From assembly GCF_947488025.1 (NCBI RefSeq), contig NZ_CANKYS010000008.1:62001-126000 (forward strand): 64,000 bases of DNA. Direction: 5' to 3'. The notes beneath the pieces are model-generated. The model did not search any database. It was not told the DNA's origin and saw only the letters and a program-made list of their open reading frames with translations. Shown here one piece after another: positions 15,625 to 24,466 of the stretch (the stretch's first letter is position 1; each line of letters starts with the position of its first letter). This DNA is from an uncultured Nocardioides sp. GTDB lineage: Bacteria; Actinomycetota; Actinomycetes; Propionibacteriales; Nocardioidaceae. The position numbers and the translations under genes were made by a program.

Positions 15625-17112
15625 TCAGGCCTGGCCACCGGTCAGCTTCTCGCGGAGCGCCTGCAGCGCCTCGTCGGAGGCGAGCGAGCCGCCGGTGTCG
15701 CCACCGGACTCGCCGTCCTCGACGACGTCGCCGCCCGAGGAGTACGAGGTGGCCTCGCCGGCCTCGGCCTCGGCAACCTTCGCGTCGGCCTGCTGCTTGA
15801 CGTGCTGCTCCCAGCGCGCGTGCGCCTTGGCGTACTGGTCCTCCCAGACCGCACGCTGCTCGTCGAAGCCCTCGAGCCACTCGCCCGTCTCGGGGTCGAA
15901 GCCCTCGGGGTAGACGTAGTTGCCCTGCTCGTCGTAGGTCGCGGTCATGCCGTAGAGCGTGGGGTCGAACTCCTCCACGTCGGCAGCAGCGGCGGTCTCG
16001 TTGGCCTGCTTGAGCGACAGCGAGATCCGGCGACGCTCGAGGTCGATGTCGATGATCTTGACCATGACGTCGTCGTTGACCTGGACGACCTGCTCGGGGA
16101 TCTCGACGTGACGCTCGGCAAGCTCGGAGATGTGCACCAGGCCCTCGATGCCCTCCTCGACACGGACGAACGAGCCGAAGGGCACCAGCTTGGTGACCTT
16201 GCCGGGCACGATCTGTCCGATCTGGTGGGTCCGGGCGAAGTGCTGCCACGGGTCCTCCTGCGTCGCCTTCAGCGACAGGGAGACACGCTCGCGGTCCATG
16301 TCGACGTCGAGGACCTCGACGGTGACCTCGTCGCCCACGGCGACGACCTCGGACGGGTGGTCGATGTGCTTCCAGGAGAGCTCGGAGACGTGGACGAGGC
16401 CGTCGACGCCGCCGAGGTCCACGAACGCACCGAAGTTGACGATCGAGGAGACGACACCCTTGCGGATCTGGCCCTTCTGGAGCTGGGTCAGGAAGCCGTG
16501 GCGGACCTCGGACTGGGTCTGCTCGAGCCAGGCGCGACGCGACAGGACCACGTTGTTGCGGTTCTTGTCGAGCTCGATGATCTTCGCCTCGAGCGTCTGG
16601 CCGACGTAGGGCTGCAGGTCGCGGACGCGACGCATCTCCACCAGCGAGGCGGGCAGGAAGCCGCGGAGACCGATGTCGAGGATGAGGCCACCCTTGACGA
16701 CCTCGATGACGGTGCCCTCGACGACGCCGTCCTCCTCCTTGACCTGCTCGATGGTGCCCCAGGCACGCTCGTACTGAGCACGCTTCTTGGACAGGATCAG
16801 GCGACCCTCCTTGTCCTCCTTCTGAAGGACCAGGGCCTCGACCTTGTCGCCCACGGAAACGACCTCGTTGGGGTCGACGTCGTGCTTGATGGACAGCTCA
16901 CGCGAGGGGATGACGCCCTCGGTCTTGTAGCCGATGTCGAGGAGGACCTCGTCACGGTCCACCTTGACGATGGTGCCGTCGACGATGTCGCCGTCGTTGA
17001 AGTACTTGATGGTCGCGTCGATCGCCGCGAGGAAGTCCTCTTCGGACCCGATGTCGTTGACAGCCACCTGAGGGGCGTCGTAGTCCGGAAGAGTGGAGAG
17101 CGTGCTCGTCAT
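15625..17112 (-). CDS. rpsA: 30S ribosomal protein S1
   Basis: A 495-residue ribosomal protein S1 that binds mRNA on the small subunit. Four S1 OB-fold repeats are visible at about 42-112, 128-196, 216-284 and 300-369, each with the GxFVDLGG/GLVHISEL-type pattern. This is the four-repeat actinobacterial form rather than the six-repeat E. coli form. The C-terminus (about 370-495) is acidic and Gly/Ser/Asp-rich. ATG 17112 has AAGGAA 11 nt upstream; the longer open frame upstream has no family similarity. The ribosome site lies in a short palindrome, which may allow feedback control, as S1 does in E. coli. In relatives rpsA adjoins polA and coaE; here both are displaced. Confidence 0.96.
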   Translation of the reverse strand: MTSTLSTLPDYDAPQVAVNDIGSEEDFLAAIDATIKYFNDGDIVDGTIVKVDRDEVLLDIGYKTEGVIPSRELSIKHDVDPNEVVSVGDKVEALVLQKEDKEGRLILSKKRAQYERAWGTIEQVKEEDGVVEGTVIEVVKGGLILDIGLRGFLPASLVEMRRVRDLQPYVGQTLEAKIIELDKNRNNVVLSRRAWLEQTQSEVRHGFLTQLQKGQIRKGVVSSIVNFGAFVDLGGVDGLVHVSELSWKHIDHPSEVVAVGDEVTVEVLDVDMDRERVSLSLKATQEDPWQHFARTHQIGQIVPGKVTKLVPFGSFVRVEEGIEGLVHISELAERHVEIPEQVVQVNDDVMVKIIDIDLERRRISLSLKQANETAAAADVEEFDPTLYGMTATYDEQGNYVYPEGFDPETGEWLEGFDEQRAVWEDQYAKAHARWEQHVKQQADAKVAEAEAGEATSYSSGGDVVEDGESGGDTGGSLASDEALQALREKLTGGQA

Positions 17113-17116
17113 ATGG

Positions 17117-17129
17117 AAGGAATTTCCTT
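17117..17129 (-). promoter_or_regulatory. palindrome over the rpsA ribosome-binding site
   Basis: AAGGAATTTCCTT (plus strand) is a 6-1-6 palindrome. On the mRNA, the ribosome site AAGGAA pairs with TTCCTT placed between it and the ATG. The hairpin would be short and AT-rich by local standards, so it is at best a weak switch. Confidence 0.4.
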
Positions 17130-17264
17130 GGATGGATGGAGTCGTGCGGACGCGTGCAGCTGCCTGTTTCACTGCTCCCCGACGATGACTGGTCACGGAC
17201 GGTGGTGCGGCGAGCCCGGGTTCGCTCGGTATGGAAGCCGGGCAGACGACTGGCGCAACACCCA

Positions 17265-17295
17265 AGACTACGCGCGCGCCACGCTCGGCGTCCAA
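17265..17295 (-). promoter_or_regulatory. candidate SigA-type promoter of rpsA
   Basis: TTGGAC (17290-17295) and TAGTCT (17265-17270) on the minus strand, 19 bases apart, upstream of rpsA. This would give an rpsA leader of about 145 nt. The spacer is longer than the ideal 17, so confidence is limited. Confidence 0.4.
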
Positions 17296-17330
17296 CCGGC
17301 AGGCACGCTCAGTCCACGCTCAGAGCGGTG

Positions 17331-18233
17331 TCACGCCTCGCGCGGCCACGCGTGCACGTCTCCCGCCTCCGCGACGGCACGGAGCAGCACCGTGGACCGG
17401 TCGGCGACGGGGTTCTCGCCTTCTCGGGCAGCGAGGTCGACGAGGGCCCAGAGGTCGGCTGACCGCGCCCCGTCGAGCAGCGCGTCGGCAGCACCGCCGT
17501 GCCGCGACGCCCATGCGCTGAGCACACCGTCCACGTAGGCGGGGTCCCGGTCGAACCGCAGCAGGTTGCCGAGGTCGGTCCACGGGTGCCCGGCGTGGGC
17601 GAACTCCCAGTCGAGCACGCCCGTCACCTCGAGGGTGTCGGGGTCGACGAGCAGGTTCTTCGGGTTGAGGTCGCTGTGCACCAGGCAGACCCGTTGCACC
17701 GTGTCGAGCAGGTCCTGCGCGTCCCGGGCCACCTCCGCCAGCGGAGCGCGGTCGGCCTCGGGCCAGTGCGCCAGGCGGGAGGCGACCCACTCGTCGAGGC
17801 CACCGTCGGGGAAGGCGCCGACGGTCAGCTCGGCGTCGACGAACGGGCCGGGCCGCAGCTCGGGCATCGCGGCCAGCGCGGCGGCCACCCCGCCCGTGCT
17901 GGTCCCGAGCCGGCGGAGCCCGTCGGTGTCGCCGGCTGCGGCGAGCCGCTCCACGACGAGGTCGCCCCGCTCCCCCGGTAGCCACGACGTCACCAGCAGG
18001 CCCGGCCGGCCGGTCGACGCGTCGCCCCGGCGCCCCTCGAGCACCTCGGGGACCGGCAGCAGGCCCCGCACCAGGCGCAGCACCGCCTGGTCGACCTCCG
18101 GAGCCGCGTCCCCGCGGGGGTCCCCGGGTGGATAGAGGCGTACGACGGCGCGATCGCCGGCGACCTCCCCGAGGAACGTGCGCCCGGAGTGACCGCCGGC
18201 CAGCGGCTGCAGCGTGGGTCCGAGGTCGCTCAT
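17331..18233 (-). CDS. aminoglycoside phosphotransferase (APH) family protein
   Basis: A 300-residue kinase-fold protein of the APH/choline-kinase superfamily. The glycine-rich start GGHSGRTFLGEV (about 13-24) is followed by a strand with a short VVRLY, the catalytic loop HSDLNPKNLLV (about 186-196; Asp base and Asn) and the metal-binding DWEFA (about 209-213). Such proteins phosphorylate aminoglycosides, but also sugars, choline or unidentified small molecules; nothing here ties it to antibiotic resistance. It is divergent from a methyltransferase gene across 59 bases. The start ATG at 18233 opens directly into the domain. It lies upstream of rpsA on the same strand, 218 bases away. Confidence 0.85.
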   Translation of the reverse strand: MSDLGPTLQPLAGGHSGRTFLGEVAGDRAVVRLYPPGDPRGDAAPEVDQAVLRLVRGLLPVPEVLEGRRGDASTGRPGLLVTSWLPGERGDLVVERLAAAGDTDGLRRLGTSTGGVAAALAAMPELRPGPFVDAELTVGAFPDGGLDEWVASRLAHWPEADRAPLAEVARDAQDLLDTVQRVCLVHSDLNPKNLLVDPDTLEVTGVLDWEFAHAGHPWTDLGNLLRFDRDPAYVDGVLSAWASRHGGAADALLDGARSADLWALVDLAAREGENPVADRSTVLLRAVAEAGDVHAWPREA

Positions 18234-18279
18234 CCGAGCGATCGTGGCACACGCCGGCGAGGTTCGCCCGCACCCCCAC

Positions 18280-18285
18280 TAGGCT
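18280..18285 (+). promoter_or_regulatory. -10 box (TAGGCT), leaderless promoter of methyltransferase
   Basis: TAGGCT, 7 nt, then GTG at 18293. It fixes the start codon among several in-frame candidates. Confidence 0.6.
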
Positions 18286-18292
18286 TCCGAGG

Positions 18293-19111
18293 GTGGAGGA
18301 TCACCTGCCGCAGTCGGTGCGTGTCGAGCGGCGTCCCGTCTCCGAGCACGAGTCGCGCAGTGCCAACGGACCCGACTGGGACCGCTACGCCGACGAGTAC
18401 CAGGCCACCCACGGCAACTTCCTGGGTGACGCCGGATTCGTCTGGGGGCCCGAGGGCCACACCGAGGACGAGCTCGGGATCCTCGGCGACGTGGCCGGTC
18501 TCGACGTCCTCGAGGTGGGCAGCGGCGCCGGGCAGTGCTCGCGCTGGGTGCGCACGCACGGCGGCCGGGGTTTCGGCCTCGACCTGTCGCACCGCCAGCT
18601 GCAGCACTCGCTCCGCCTCGACGCGGAGACGGGCGTCGCCGTGCCGTCCGTGCGCGGCACCGCCACCGCCCTGCCCTTCTCCCCCGACAGCTTCGACGTC
18701 GTCTTCTGCTCCTTCGGCGCCCTGCAGTTCGTCAGCGACATCGACGTCGCGGTCCGCGAGGTGGCCCGCGTGCTCCGACCCGGCGGCCGGTTCGCCTTCT
18801 CGGTCACCCACCCGACGCGGTGGATGTTCCCCGACGACCCGGGCGAGGCCGGCCTCACCGCGACCCAGTCCTACTGGGACCGCACCCCCTACGTGGAGGT
18901 CGACGACGCTACCGGCGTGGTGTCGTACGTCGAGCACCACCGCACCCTGGGCGACTGGGTGCGCCTGCTCGCGGGGCACGACTTCAGGCTGGTCGACCTC
19001 GTCGAGCCCGAGTGGCCCGAGCACCACGACCGGGTCTGGGGAGGCTGGTCACGCACCCGCGGGATGCTGACGCCCGGGACCGCGATCTTCGTGGCGCGCC
19101 TGGCGGCCTGA
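18293..19111 (+). CDS. class I SAM-dependent methyltransferase
   Basis: A 272-residue methyltransferase with a Rossmann-type SAM site: DVLEVGSGAGQ (71-81), acidic ribose contact around FGLDLSHRQL, and the motif IV-V region LPFSPDSFDVVFCSFGALQFV, followed by VLRPGGRFAFSV. The N-terminal WDRYADEYQATHG and C-terminal SYVEHHRTLGDWV pattern resembles small-molecule or quinone/sterol-type methyltransferases, but no substrate can be named. GTG 18293 is chosen because it follows a TAGGCT -10 box by 7 nt. The last 63 bases overlap, in antisense, the 3' end of the transglutaminase-like gene, so the coding ends of two convergent genes are shared. Confidence 0.87.
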   Translation: MEDHLPQSVRVERRPVSEHESRSANGPDWDRYADEYQATHGNFLGDAGFVWGPEGHTEDELGILGDVAGLDVLEVGSGAGQCSRWVRTHGGRGFGLDLSHRQLQHSLRLDAETGVAVPSVRGTATALPFSPDSFDVVFCSFGALQFVSDIDVAVREVARVLRPGGRFAFSVTHPTRWMFPDDPGEAGLTATQSYWDRTPYVEVDDATGVVSYVEHHRTLGDWVRLLAGHDFRLVDLVEPEWPEHHDRVWGGWSRTRGMLTPGTAIFVARLAA

Positions 19112-21250
19112 TCGGCTCCGGCGGGCCCAGCCGGCCACCAGCGACGCCGGGTCGAGGTGTGCCCGCAGCCGCCGGCGCAGTCCTCCCTGCATGACGAGCT
19201 CACGACGCACCCGCTGGCACGCGTCCCAGAACGCGCGCCCCTCCGCCTCGTCCGGGGGTCCGGGCGCGAACACTGCCGCGTCAGCCTCCCGGGCCAGGTC
19301 AGCGCCCACGCCCAGGCCGGCCGCCTGCGCGAAGCGGCTCCACCCGTCGGGCACGGGGGTGCCGCAGTCGCGGGCAGCGTCGAGCACCTCCTGCCAGCCG
19401 TTGACGTAGAGGCCGGACCACGACGACGTACGCCGTCGGCGGGCGCGACGCACCACCTTCGCCAGGGGCACGAGCAGCAACGCGGCGAGACCGAGCGTGA
19501 CGATCACGGCGACGACCGCCAGGGCCACCTGCCGCGCTGGACGCGGCTCCGCCTCGTCGCGGGGCGGACCGATCTCCCGGTCCTTCCCCTTCGACGCCTG
19601 GTCGAGCTGCTGCTGGACGAAGTCCTCGGGGTCGGGCGCCGGCACCGGCTCCGTGCCCTCCTCCAGCACGCGCGAGCCCAGGTATCGCTCCAGGTCGAGC
19701 GGGCGCCAGGTGCCGTCCTCGAACTGCAGCTCGACCCAGGATGTGAGGTCGCCGTAGTCGACGAGCCCGCGGCGGCCCGGCGCCGCACCGGTGACCAGGC
19801 GCGCGGGAACGCCGAGGCGGGAGGCCCCGAGCGCCATGAGGGCGCTGTACTGGAAGGCGGTGCCGGTCATCCGCTGCGACCCGAGCATGCGGCGCCCGAG
19901 CATGTCGGGTGACTGGTCGAAGGCCTCGGTGGTCCGCACCGTGCCCTGCGTCCGGAGGTAGCGGGCCAGCAGCAGGACCCGCTCCAGTGGGAGCAGCTCC
20001 CGGCGGTCGAACGGCTCCAGGTGCTCGTCGAGGAACTCACCGTCCGGCTGGCGCTGCTCGTCGGTCGGCTCGCGCGTCCGGTCGCGACGGGCGAAGCCCA
20101 CCTTTCCCACCACCGACTCGAAGCGGTACTCGTCGCGCACGTCGACCCCGCCGAGCACGAGGGCACTCGCCGTGGCCTGGTTGTAGCGCACGTCGCCGAC
20201 ATCGGTCCTGCCGGGGTTGAAGTCGAAGTCGAGGCTGGTCAGCTCACCGAGCATCGGCAGCCAGTCGCTGGAGTAGCCGGGCCGGAACTTCACGCGCACC
20301 ACCGCCGTGGTCCCGGGATGGAGGGCGGCCACCGCGGACCCGACCCGCTTGAACGTCCCGTAGCCGTCGGACCCCGGCGATTCCTCCGCGGGGATCCAGG
20401 CCGTGCCTTCGTAGAGGTCGAGCACGGCCAGCCGCAACCGATGGCCGTCGGGGACCCCCCTCGCCGTGAACAACCTGATGTCGTCGGTCCTCGGCACGGG
20501 CAGTGCCGGCGTCTCGGCGACGCGCGGAGTGTCGTTCCTGCCGCTGAGCAGCACGCGGTCGGACACGTCCGAGTCGGGCACCACGAGCACGGCGAAGGCG
20601 GACACGAGCACCACGGTCAGGACGGCCGCCGCGGCGGCCGCGCTAGCCCCGCGGGTGGCGCTCACGGTGGTCTCGCGTCGCCGCGCCCGCACCGCGGCCC
20701 AGGCGAGGAGCATGCCCCCGACGAGGATCCCCCGGGTCACCATCAGGGTCGGCGCCAGCACCCCGAGCGGAATCGTCGCCGCGAGGGCCGCCAGCAAGGG
20801 CACCACCGGCGCGAACGGGCGCGTGGTCGCGACCGCGAACCACGCCGCGGGGAACGCCGCGAGGAACCCGATGAGGAACGGCACCAGCATGACCTGTCCG
20901 CTCGGCTCCACCGGGGGAACCGTGCTGACCAACGTCAGGGGTGCGTCGACGGACCCCGTCAGGACCCGGCCGACCGTGCGGAACGTCGGGAACACCCACG
21001 GCCCCGGCTCACGCAGCGCGGCCCACGCCGCGACCGGGACGAAGCCCGCCAGCCCGGCGAGAGAGTACCACCAGCCCCCCTCGTGCAGACGACGGGTGGC
21101 CAGGGCGAGGCCGACGAGCAGCGCGACGGGGACCAGGCCTGCGACGAGGTAGGTGCGGTCCGCGAAGCTGTCGTCGAGGATCGACAGGATCATCGCCAGG
21201 GCGACGACGACCACCACCCCGTCGGCGACGCTGCCCTGTTGGCGCGTCAC
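19049..21250 (-). CDS. membrane protein with transglutaminase-like domain (probably catalytically dead)
   Basis: A 733-residue membrane protein of the TgpA-like type that accompanies MoxR and DUF58. About six N-terminal helices (residues 10-230) precede an exported region with a transglutaminase fold at about 455-545, one more helix (about 590-616) and a cytosolic C-terminal domain. The core reads MTGTAFQYSALMALGASRLG and then VPARLVTG; in active relatives the second stretch of this motif carries the nucleophilic Cys and the next strand carries HAW. Here the Cys position is Ala and the His position is Thr (TSWVEL), while the late Asp (PLDL) remains. GTG 21250 overlaps the DUF58 stop by 4 nt. 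A role in envelope assembly or protein complex control is inferred. Confidence 0.85.
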   Translation of the reverse strand: MTRQQGSVADGVVVVVALAMILSILDDSFADRTYLVAGLVPVALLVGLALATRRLHEGGWWYSLAGLAGFVPVAAWAALREPGPWVFPTFRTVGRVLTGSVDAPLTLVSTVPPVEPSGQVMLVPFLIGFLAAFPAAWFAVATTRPFAPVVPLLAALAATIPLGVLAPTLMVTRGILVGGMLLAWAAVRARRRETTVSATRGASAAAAAAVLTVVLVSAFAVLVVPDSDVSDRVLLSGRNDTPRVAETPALPVPRTDDIRLFTARGVPDGHRLRLAVLDLYEGTAWIPAEESPGSDGYGTFKRVGSAVAALHPGTTAVVRVKFRPGYSSDWLPMLGELTSLDFDFNPGRTDVGDVRYNQATASALVLGGVDVRDEYRFESVVGKVGFARRDRTREPTDEQRQPDGEFLDEHLEPFDRRELLPLERVLLLARYLRTQGTVRTTEAFDQSPDMLGRRMLGSQRMTGTAFQYSALMALGASRLGVPARLVTGAAPGRRGLVDYGDLTSWVELQFEDGTWRPLDLERYLGSRVLEEGTEPVPAPDPEDFVQQQLDQASKGKDREIGPPRDEAEPRPARQVALAVVAVIVTLGLAALLLVPLAKVVRRARRRRTSSWSGLYVNGWQEVLDAARDCGTPVPDGWSRFAQAAGLGVGADLAREADAAVFAPGPPDEAEGRAFWDACQRVRRELVMQGGLRRRLRAHLDPASLVAGWARRSRSGRQARHEDRGPGRQHPAGA

Positions 21251-22428
21251 CGCATCCCCCGCGCCATCAGCTCGTGGAGGCGGGCCAGGTCGGGCACGGA
21301 GAGCTCGCGCAGCGATCCGCTGTCACGCACCAGCGTCTTGCCCTCGCTGTCCGCACGTACGACGATCCAGTCCGCTCCGCGACCGAGCTGCGCAGCAGCT
21401 GCGTCGAGGTCGGCGATCGCCCGGGCCGCTCCCGTGACCTGGACGACGAGCCCGGTCCCGGCGACGGCCCCGGCCGCGTCCATGGCCTGGGCCAGGTGAC
21501 CGTCGTCGTCCTCGAGGGCGAACCGGCACGCCGCGTCGGTCATCGCGACGGGGTGGCGGCTGTGCGCGACATGAGGTCCGCACCGCAGGTAGGTGTCGAA
21601 GTCGTCGCGCACGGAGCGCAGCGCGATCGAGGTGGCCACCGACGTCGCGAGCTCGAAGTCGCGCAGCCGCGGGTAGGACGACCTCGCGCAGTCGACCAGC
21701 ACCGTGACATGACCGCGCCGGGTCTCGTGGAACTGCCGGACGAGCAGCTGACCCGCCTTGGCCGACGACCGCCAGTGCACGTGCCGCAGGTCGTCCCCGG
21801 GGACGTACTCGCGCAGTGCGTGGAAGGCCAGGTCGCTCATCGACAGCTGTCGGCTCGTCGCCCCGTCGAGGTCGTTGGACAGGCCTCCGGCGAAGACGTC
21901 CACGTCGGTCACCTGCGGCGACACCAGGAGCTCGATCGCCTCACCGACCGCGTGCGGGCGACTCACCAGGCCCACGGGGTCCGTCTTCTCGTAGGTGACC
22001 GGCCCGACGACGTGCACGCCCCGGGGCAGCTCGGGGAGCGCGACCGCCTCCTCGTGCCGCGAGAAGGGACGGAGGAACGGAAGTCGGAGCCGCACGCTCC
22101 GACTTCCCACGGGCACCACCACGCGCGGGAACAGCATCGGAAGAGGACCTGCCTCGACCACGAGGAGCACGTCAGGCGGGGGTGCGCCCACGACGGTGCG
22201 CTGCTGCTTCAGGACCAGCGTCGCTGCAGGGGCACCGGGAAGGACCTGCCAGGCCAGCGCCACCAGCAGCAGCCCGAGGGCGACAGCGGCCACCAGCGCG
22301 AACTCCTGCCAGTTCAACCGCACGGCGAGGACGGTCGCGACGACGGCCGTGGCCAGCACACCGCGGCCGAGCGGCGTCAGCAGGCGCAGCGGGGCGAGCC
22401 ACCGTGTGGCGCCGGCCCGCTCGCTCAC
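21247..22428 (-). CDS. DUF58 domain protein
   Basis: A 393-residue protein of the DUF58 family, always found beside MoxR ATPases and containing a von Willebrand-like fold. Two membrane helices lie at about 20-60. The family signature REYVPGDDLRHVHWRSSAK (about 200-220) is intact, followed by LLVRQFHETRRG and a VTVLVDCARSSY segment resembling a metal-ion-dependent adhesion site. It is presumably the membrane-bound client or adaptor of the MoxR ATPase. GTG 22428 overlaps the MoxR stop by 4 nt (GTGA), and its own stop overlaps the next start in the same way, so MoxR, DUF58 and the transglutaminase-like protein form one tightly coupled unit. Confidence 0.9.
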   Translation of the reverse strand: MSERAGATRWLAPLRLLTPLGRGVLATAVVATVLAVRLNWQEFALVAAVALGLLLVALAWQVLPGAPAATLVLKQQRTVVGAPPPDVLLVVEAGPLPMLFPRVVVPVGSRSVRLRLPFLRPFSRHEEAVALPELPRGVHVVGPVTYEKTDPVGLVSRPHAVGEAIELLVSPQVTDVDVFAGGLSNDLDGATSRQLSMSDLAFHALREYVPGDDLRHVHWRSSAKAGQLLVRQFHETRRGHVTVLVDCARSSYPRLRDFELATSVATSIALRSVRDDFDTYLRCGPHVAHSRHPVAMTDAACRFALEDDDGHLAQAMDAAGAVAGTGLVVQVTGAARAIADLDAAAAQLGRGADWIVVRADSEGKTLVRDSGSLRELSVPDLARLHELMARGMR

Positions 22429-23402
22429 GCGCGGTCGCGGGGGGCGGGCACCTGCGCGAGCAGGTCGTCGATGACCTCGTCGGACGTCGTGCCGCCGTAG
22501 GCCGCTGCGGAGCCCATCAACAGGCGGTGCCCCAGCACCGGGTGCGCGAGCGTCGCGACGTCCTCGGGCACCACGTGCCCGCGCCGTTCGGCGAGGGCCC
22601 ACGCCTTCGCGGCACGGATCCACGCCAGGCAGCCACGGGTGGACAGGCCGATCCTGACCTCGGGCACCTCCCGCGACGCCTCCGCCAGGCGGCGTACGTA
22701 GGCGATGACGGCCGGGTCGACGTGCACCGCGTCGGCCAACCTTCCCATCTGCTCGATCTCCCGCCCCGTGACGACCGGCAGGAGGTCAGCCGCACGGTCG
22801 CGGATGCGCGACTCGGCCAGCAGGGCCTCGGTGGACTCCGCGTCGGGGTGCCCGACGCTGGTGCGCATCAGGAAGCGGTCGAGCTGCGCCTCCGGAAGCT
22901 GGTAGGTGCCCGCCTGCTCGATCGGGTTCTGCGTCGCGATCACCATGAACGGCCGGCGGACCTCGTGGGTCTTCCCGTCGACGGTGACGTGTCCCTCCTC
23001 CATCACCTCGAGCAACGCGGACTGCGTCTTGGGCGAGGCGCGGTTGATCTCGTCGGCCAGCACCAGGCTGTGGAAGAGGGGCCCCGGGTGGAAGGAGAAC
23101 TCGCCGTGCGCCTGGTCGTAGACCGTGACGCCGGTGATGTCGGACGGCAGCAGGTCGGGCGTGAACTGGATGCGCGCGAAGGAGCAGTCGAGCGACTTCG
23201 CCAGCGCGCGGGCCAGCATCGTCTTGCCCGTCCCGGGGAGGTCCTCCAGCAGGAGGTGACCCTCCGAGACGAGGCAGGTCAGCCCGAGTCGTACGACGTG
23301 TCGCTTGCCGAGGACGGCCGTCTCCACGTTGTGCTGGATCCGCTCGAACGTGTCGGCGTACCACCGCACGTCGTCGGGCTGGACTGTCGCGAGCTCGGAC
23401 AT
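22425..23402 (-). CDS. MoxR-family AAA+ ATPase
   Basis: A 325-residue AAA+ chaperone-like ATPase. Walker A LPGTGKT is at 55-61, Walker B LVLADEINRA at about 113-122, sensor 1 in VIATQNPIEQAGTY, and the arginine-finger/C-terminal lid follows (LDRFLMR, then ISTRGCLAW-like region). MoxR proteins help assemble metal centres or multi-protein surface complexes together with DUF58 and transglutaminase-like partners, exactly the neighbours here. ATG 23402 begins 25 bases after the DUF3068 stop. The four genes from DUF3068 onward read as one operon. The chaperoned target is unknown. Confidence 0.93.
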   Translation of the reverse strand: MSELATVQPDDVRWYADTFERIQHNVETAVLGKRHVVRLGLTCLVSEGHLLLEDLPGTGKTMLARALAKSLDCSFARIQFTPDLLPSDITGVTVYDQAHGEFSFHPGPLFHSLVLADEINRASPKTQSALLEVMEEGHVTVDGKTHEVRRPFMVIATQNPIEQAGTYQLPEAQLDRFLMRTSVGHPDAESTEALLAESRIRDRAADLLPVVTGREIEQMGRLADAVHVDPAVIAYVRRLAEASREVPEVRIGLSTRGCLAWIRAAKAWALAERRGHVVPEDVATLAHPVLGHRLLMGSAAAYGGTTSDEVIDDLLAQVPAPRDRA

Positions 23403-23427
23403 GCGTCAGGACCTGGTCGGTCCCGCC

Positions 23428-24318
23428 TCAGGCAGCAGTCGTGTCGCGGCGCCCGCGCAGGAACAGGAACAGCCCGGCGAGCAAGGCGATCGCACCACCG
23501 ATGAAGCCGACCAGCGGCAGGGTCTTGGTGAGGAGGTCCAGCGACTGGCCGCTGTCCTTGGCGTCGGCGACGTTGCCCTCGACCTGCTCGTCGGTGAAGG
23601 CGAGCTGCATGTCGAGCAGCGGGGAGCCGTCCTCGAGCTCGCGCACCTCGTGCTGGGTCTGGTTGACGATGGATCCCGTCGTCGGGTCGACCCAGATGTA
23701 CTTGTCCTGGGAGTAGACGCCGTCGACGTCCTCGACGACCTCGGCCGCCTCCTCCTCGACGAGCACGTGGTACTTGTAGGTCTCCAGACCCTCGATCGTC
23801 TCGGTGCCGTCGTAGGTGGCGTCGACCGCCTCGCCGAGCATGCTGTCCCAGTACATGTAGTCCTTCTTCTCCGCGTCGAAGGGCCACTTGTTCACGAGGC
23901 CGGACTTCTCCTCAGCGCTCGGCGGGACGTACTGGGGGTCGTTGACCGCCTCGGCCGTCTGCCGATCGGTCGCGAACACGTCGCTGCTGGCGCTGACCAG
24001 CCGCTCGTCGGAGTCGTCGACGCACTGGGGGGTGTCACCCTCGTCGATCACGAGGCACGTCGTGTTGACGAAGACGACGACGTCGTCGCTGGAGAGCTCG
24101 GCGTCGGCCTTGGTCACGCTGGTGGCCTTGACCTGGAGCGACTCCACCTCGCCCGTGCCGGGGTTGAGCTTGTCGGCCGTGCCGGACAGGTTGGTCACCG
24201 AGTCGGTGTCGAGCGGCGTCTTCTTGACGGCGTCGCCGCCCCAGAGGACGACCGTGAGCGCGGCAACGAGCAGGAACGAACCAAGGCCGAGCAACACGCC
24301 GGCGATGACCTTGCGCAC
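23428..24318 (-). CDS. DUF3068 (PorA-family) membrane-anchored protein
   Basis: A 296-residue protein with an N-terminal membrane helix (about 3-24), a large exported domain rich in Asp, Glu and Val, and a C-terminal helix (about 267-288) with an RGRR stop-transfer. It matches the actinobacterial DUF3068/PorA-like family, whose M. tuberculosis member, from memory Rv0227c, sits in the AftD region. No enzymatic motif is visible. GTG 24318 is preceded by GGGAGGA 7 nt upstream. It heads the MoxR-DUF58-transglutaminase operon and borders the glycan cluster, so it may link envelope glycan or complex assembly with that chaperone set. Confidence 0.87.
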   Translation of the reverse strand: MRKVIAGVLLGLGSFLLVAALTVVLWGGDAVKKTPLDTDSVTNLSGTADKLNPGTGEVESLQVKATSVTKADAELSSDDVVVFVNTTCLVIDEGDTPQCVDDSDERLVSASSDVFATDRQTAEAVNDPQYVPPSAEEKSGLVNKWPFDAEKKDYMYWDSMLGEAVDATYDGTETIEGLETYKYHVLVEEEAAEVVEDVDGVYSQDKYIWVDPTTGSIVNQTQHEVRELEDGSPLLDMQLAFTDEQVEGNVADAKDSGQSLDLLTKTLPLVGFIGGAIALLAGLFLFLRGRRDTTAA

Positions 24319-24445
24319 GTGAATCCTCCCAGGGGGATCGATGAAGTCGCCGAAGGCTACCAGCAAGTAGATGTGCCGGGTAGGGAATCGAGTGCAACAT
24401 CCCGCGCAGGGGTGAAGCGCCCGTTTCGCCCCGTGTCGCCGGCGT

Positions 24446-24462
24446 GTGACTGGCATAGTCAC
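24446..24462. promoter_or_regulatory. palindrome GTGACT-N5-AGTCAC upstream of methyltransferase
   Basis: A perfect 6-5-6 inverted repeat that overlaps the likely -10 region (CATAGT, 24454-24459) of the methyltransferase starting at 24467. This is a plausible repressor site, but the cognate regulator is unknown. Confidence 0.4.
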
Positions 24463-24466
24463 GCCC

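Noticed and set aside
15802..17538. 578-codon plus-strand frame antisense to rpsA
   Set aside because: Composition (Leu/Val/Asp repeats) mirrors S1 repeats read backward; no independent start signal.
24383..24410. GGGAAT upstream of methyltransferase as a second SigR-type promoter
   Set aside because: Eighteen bases downstream there is CAG instead of GTT.
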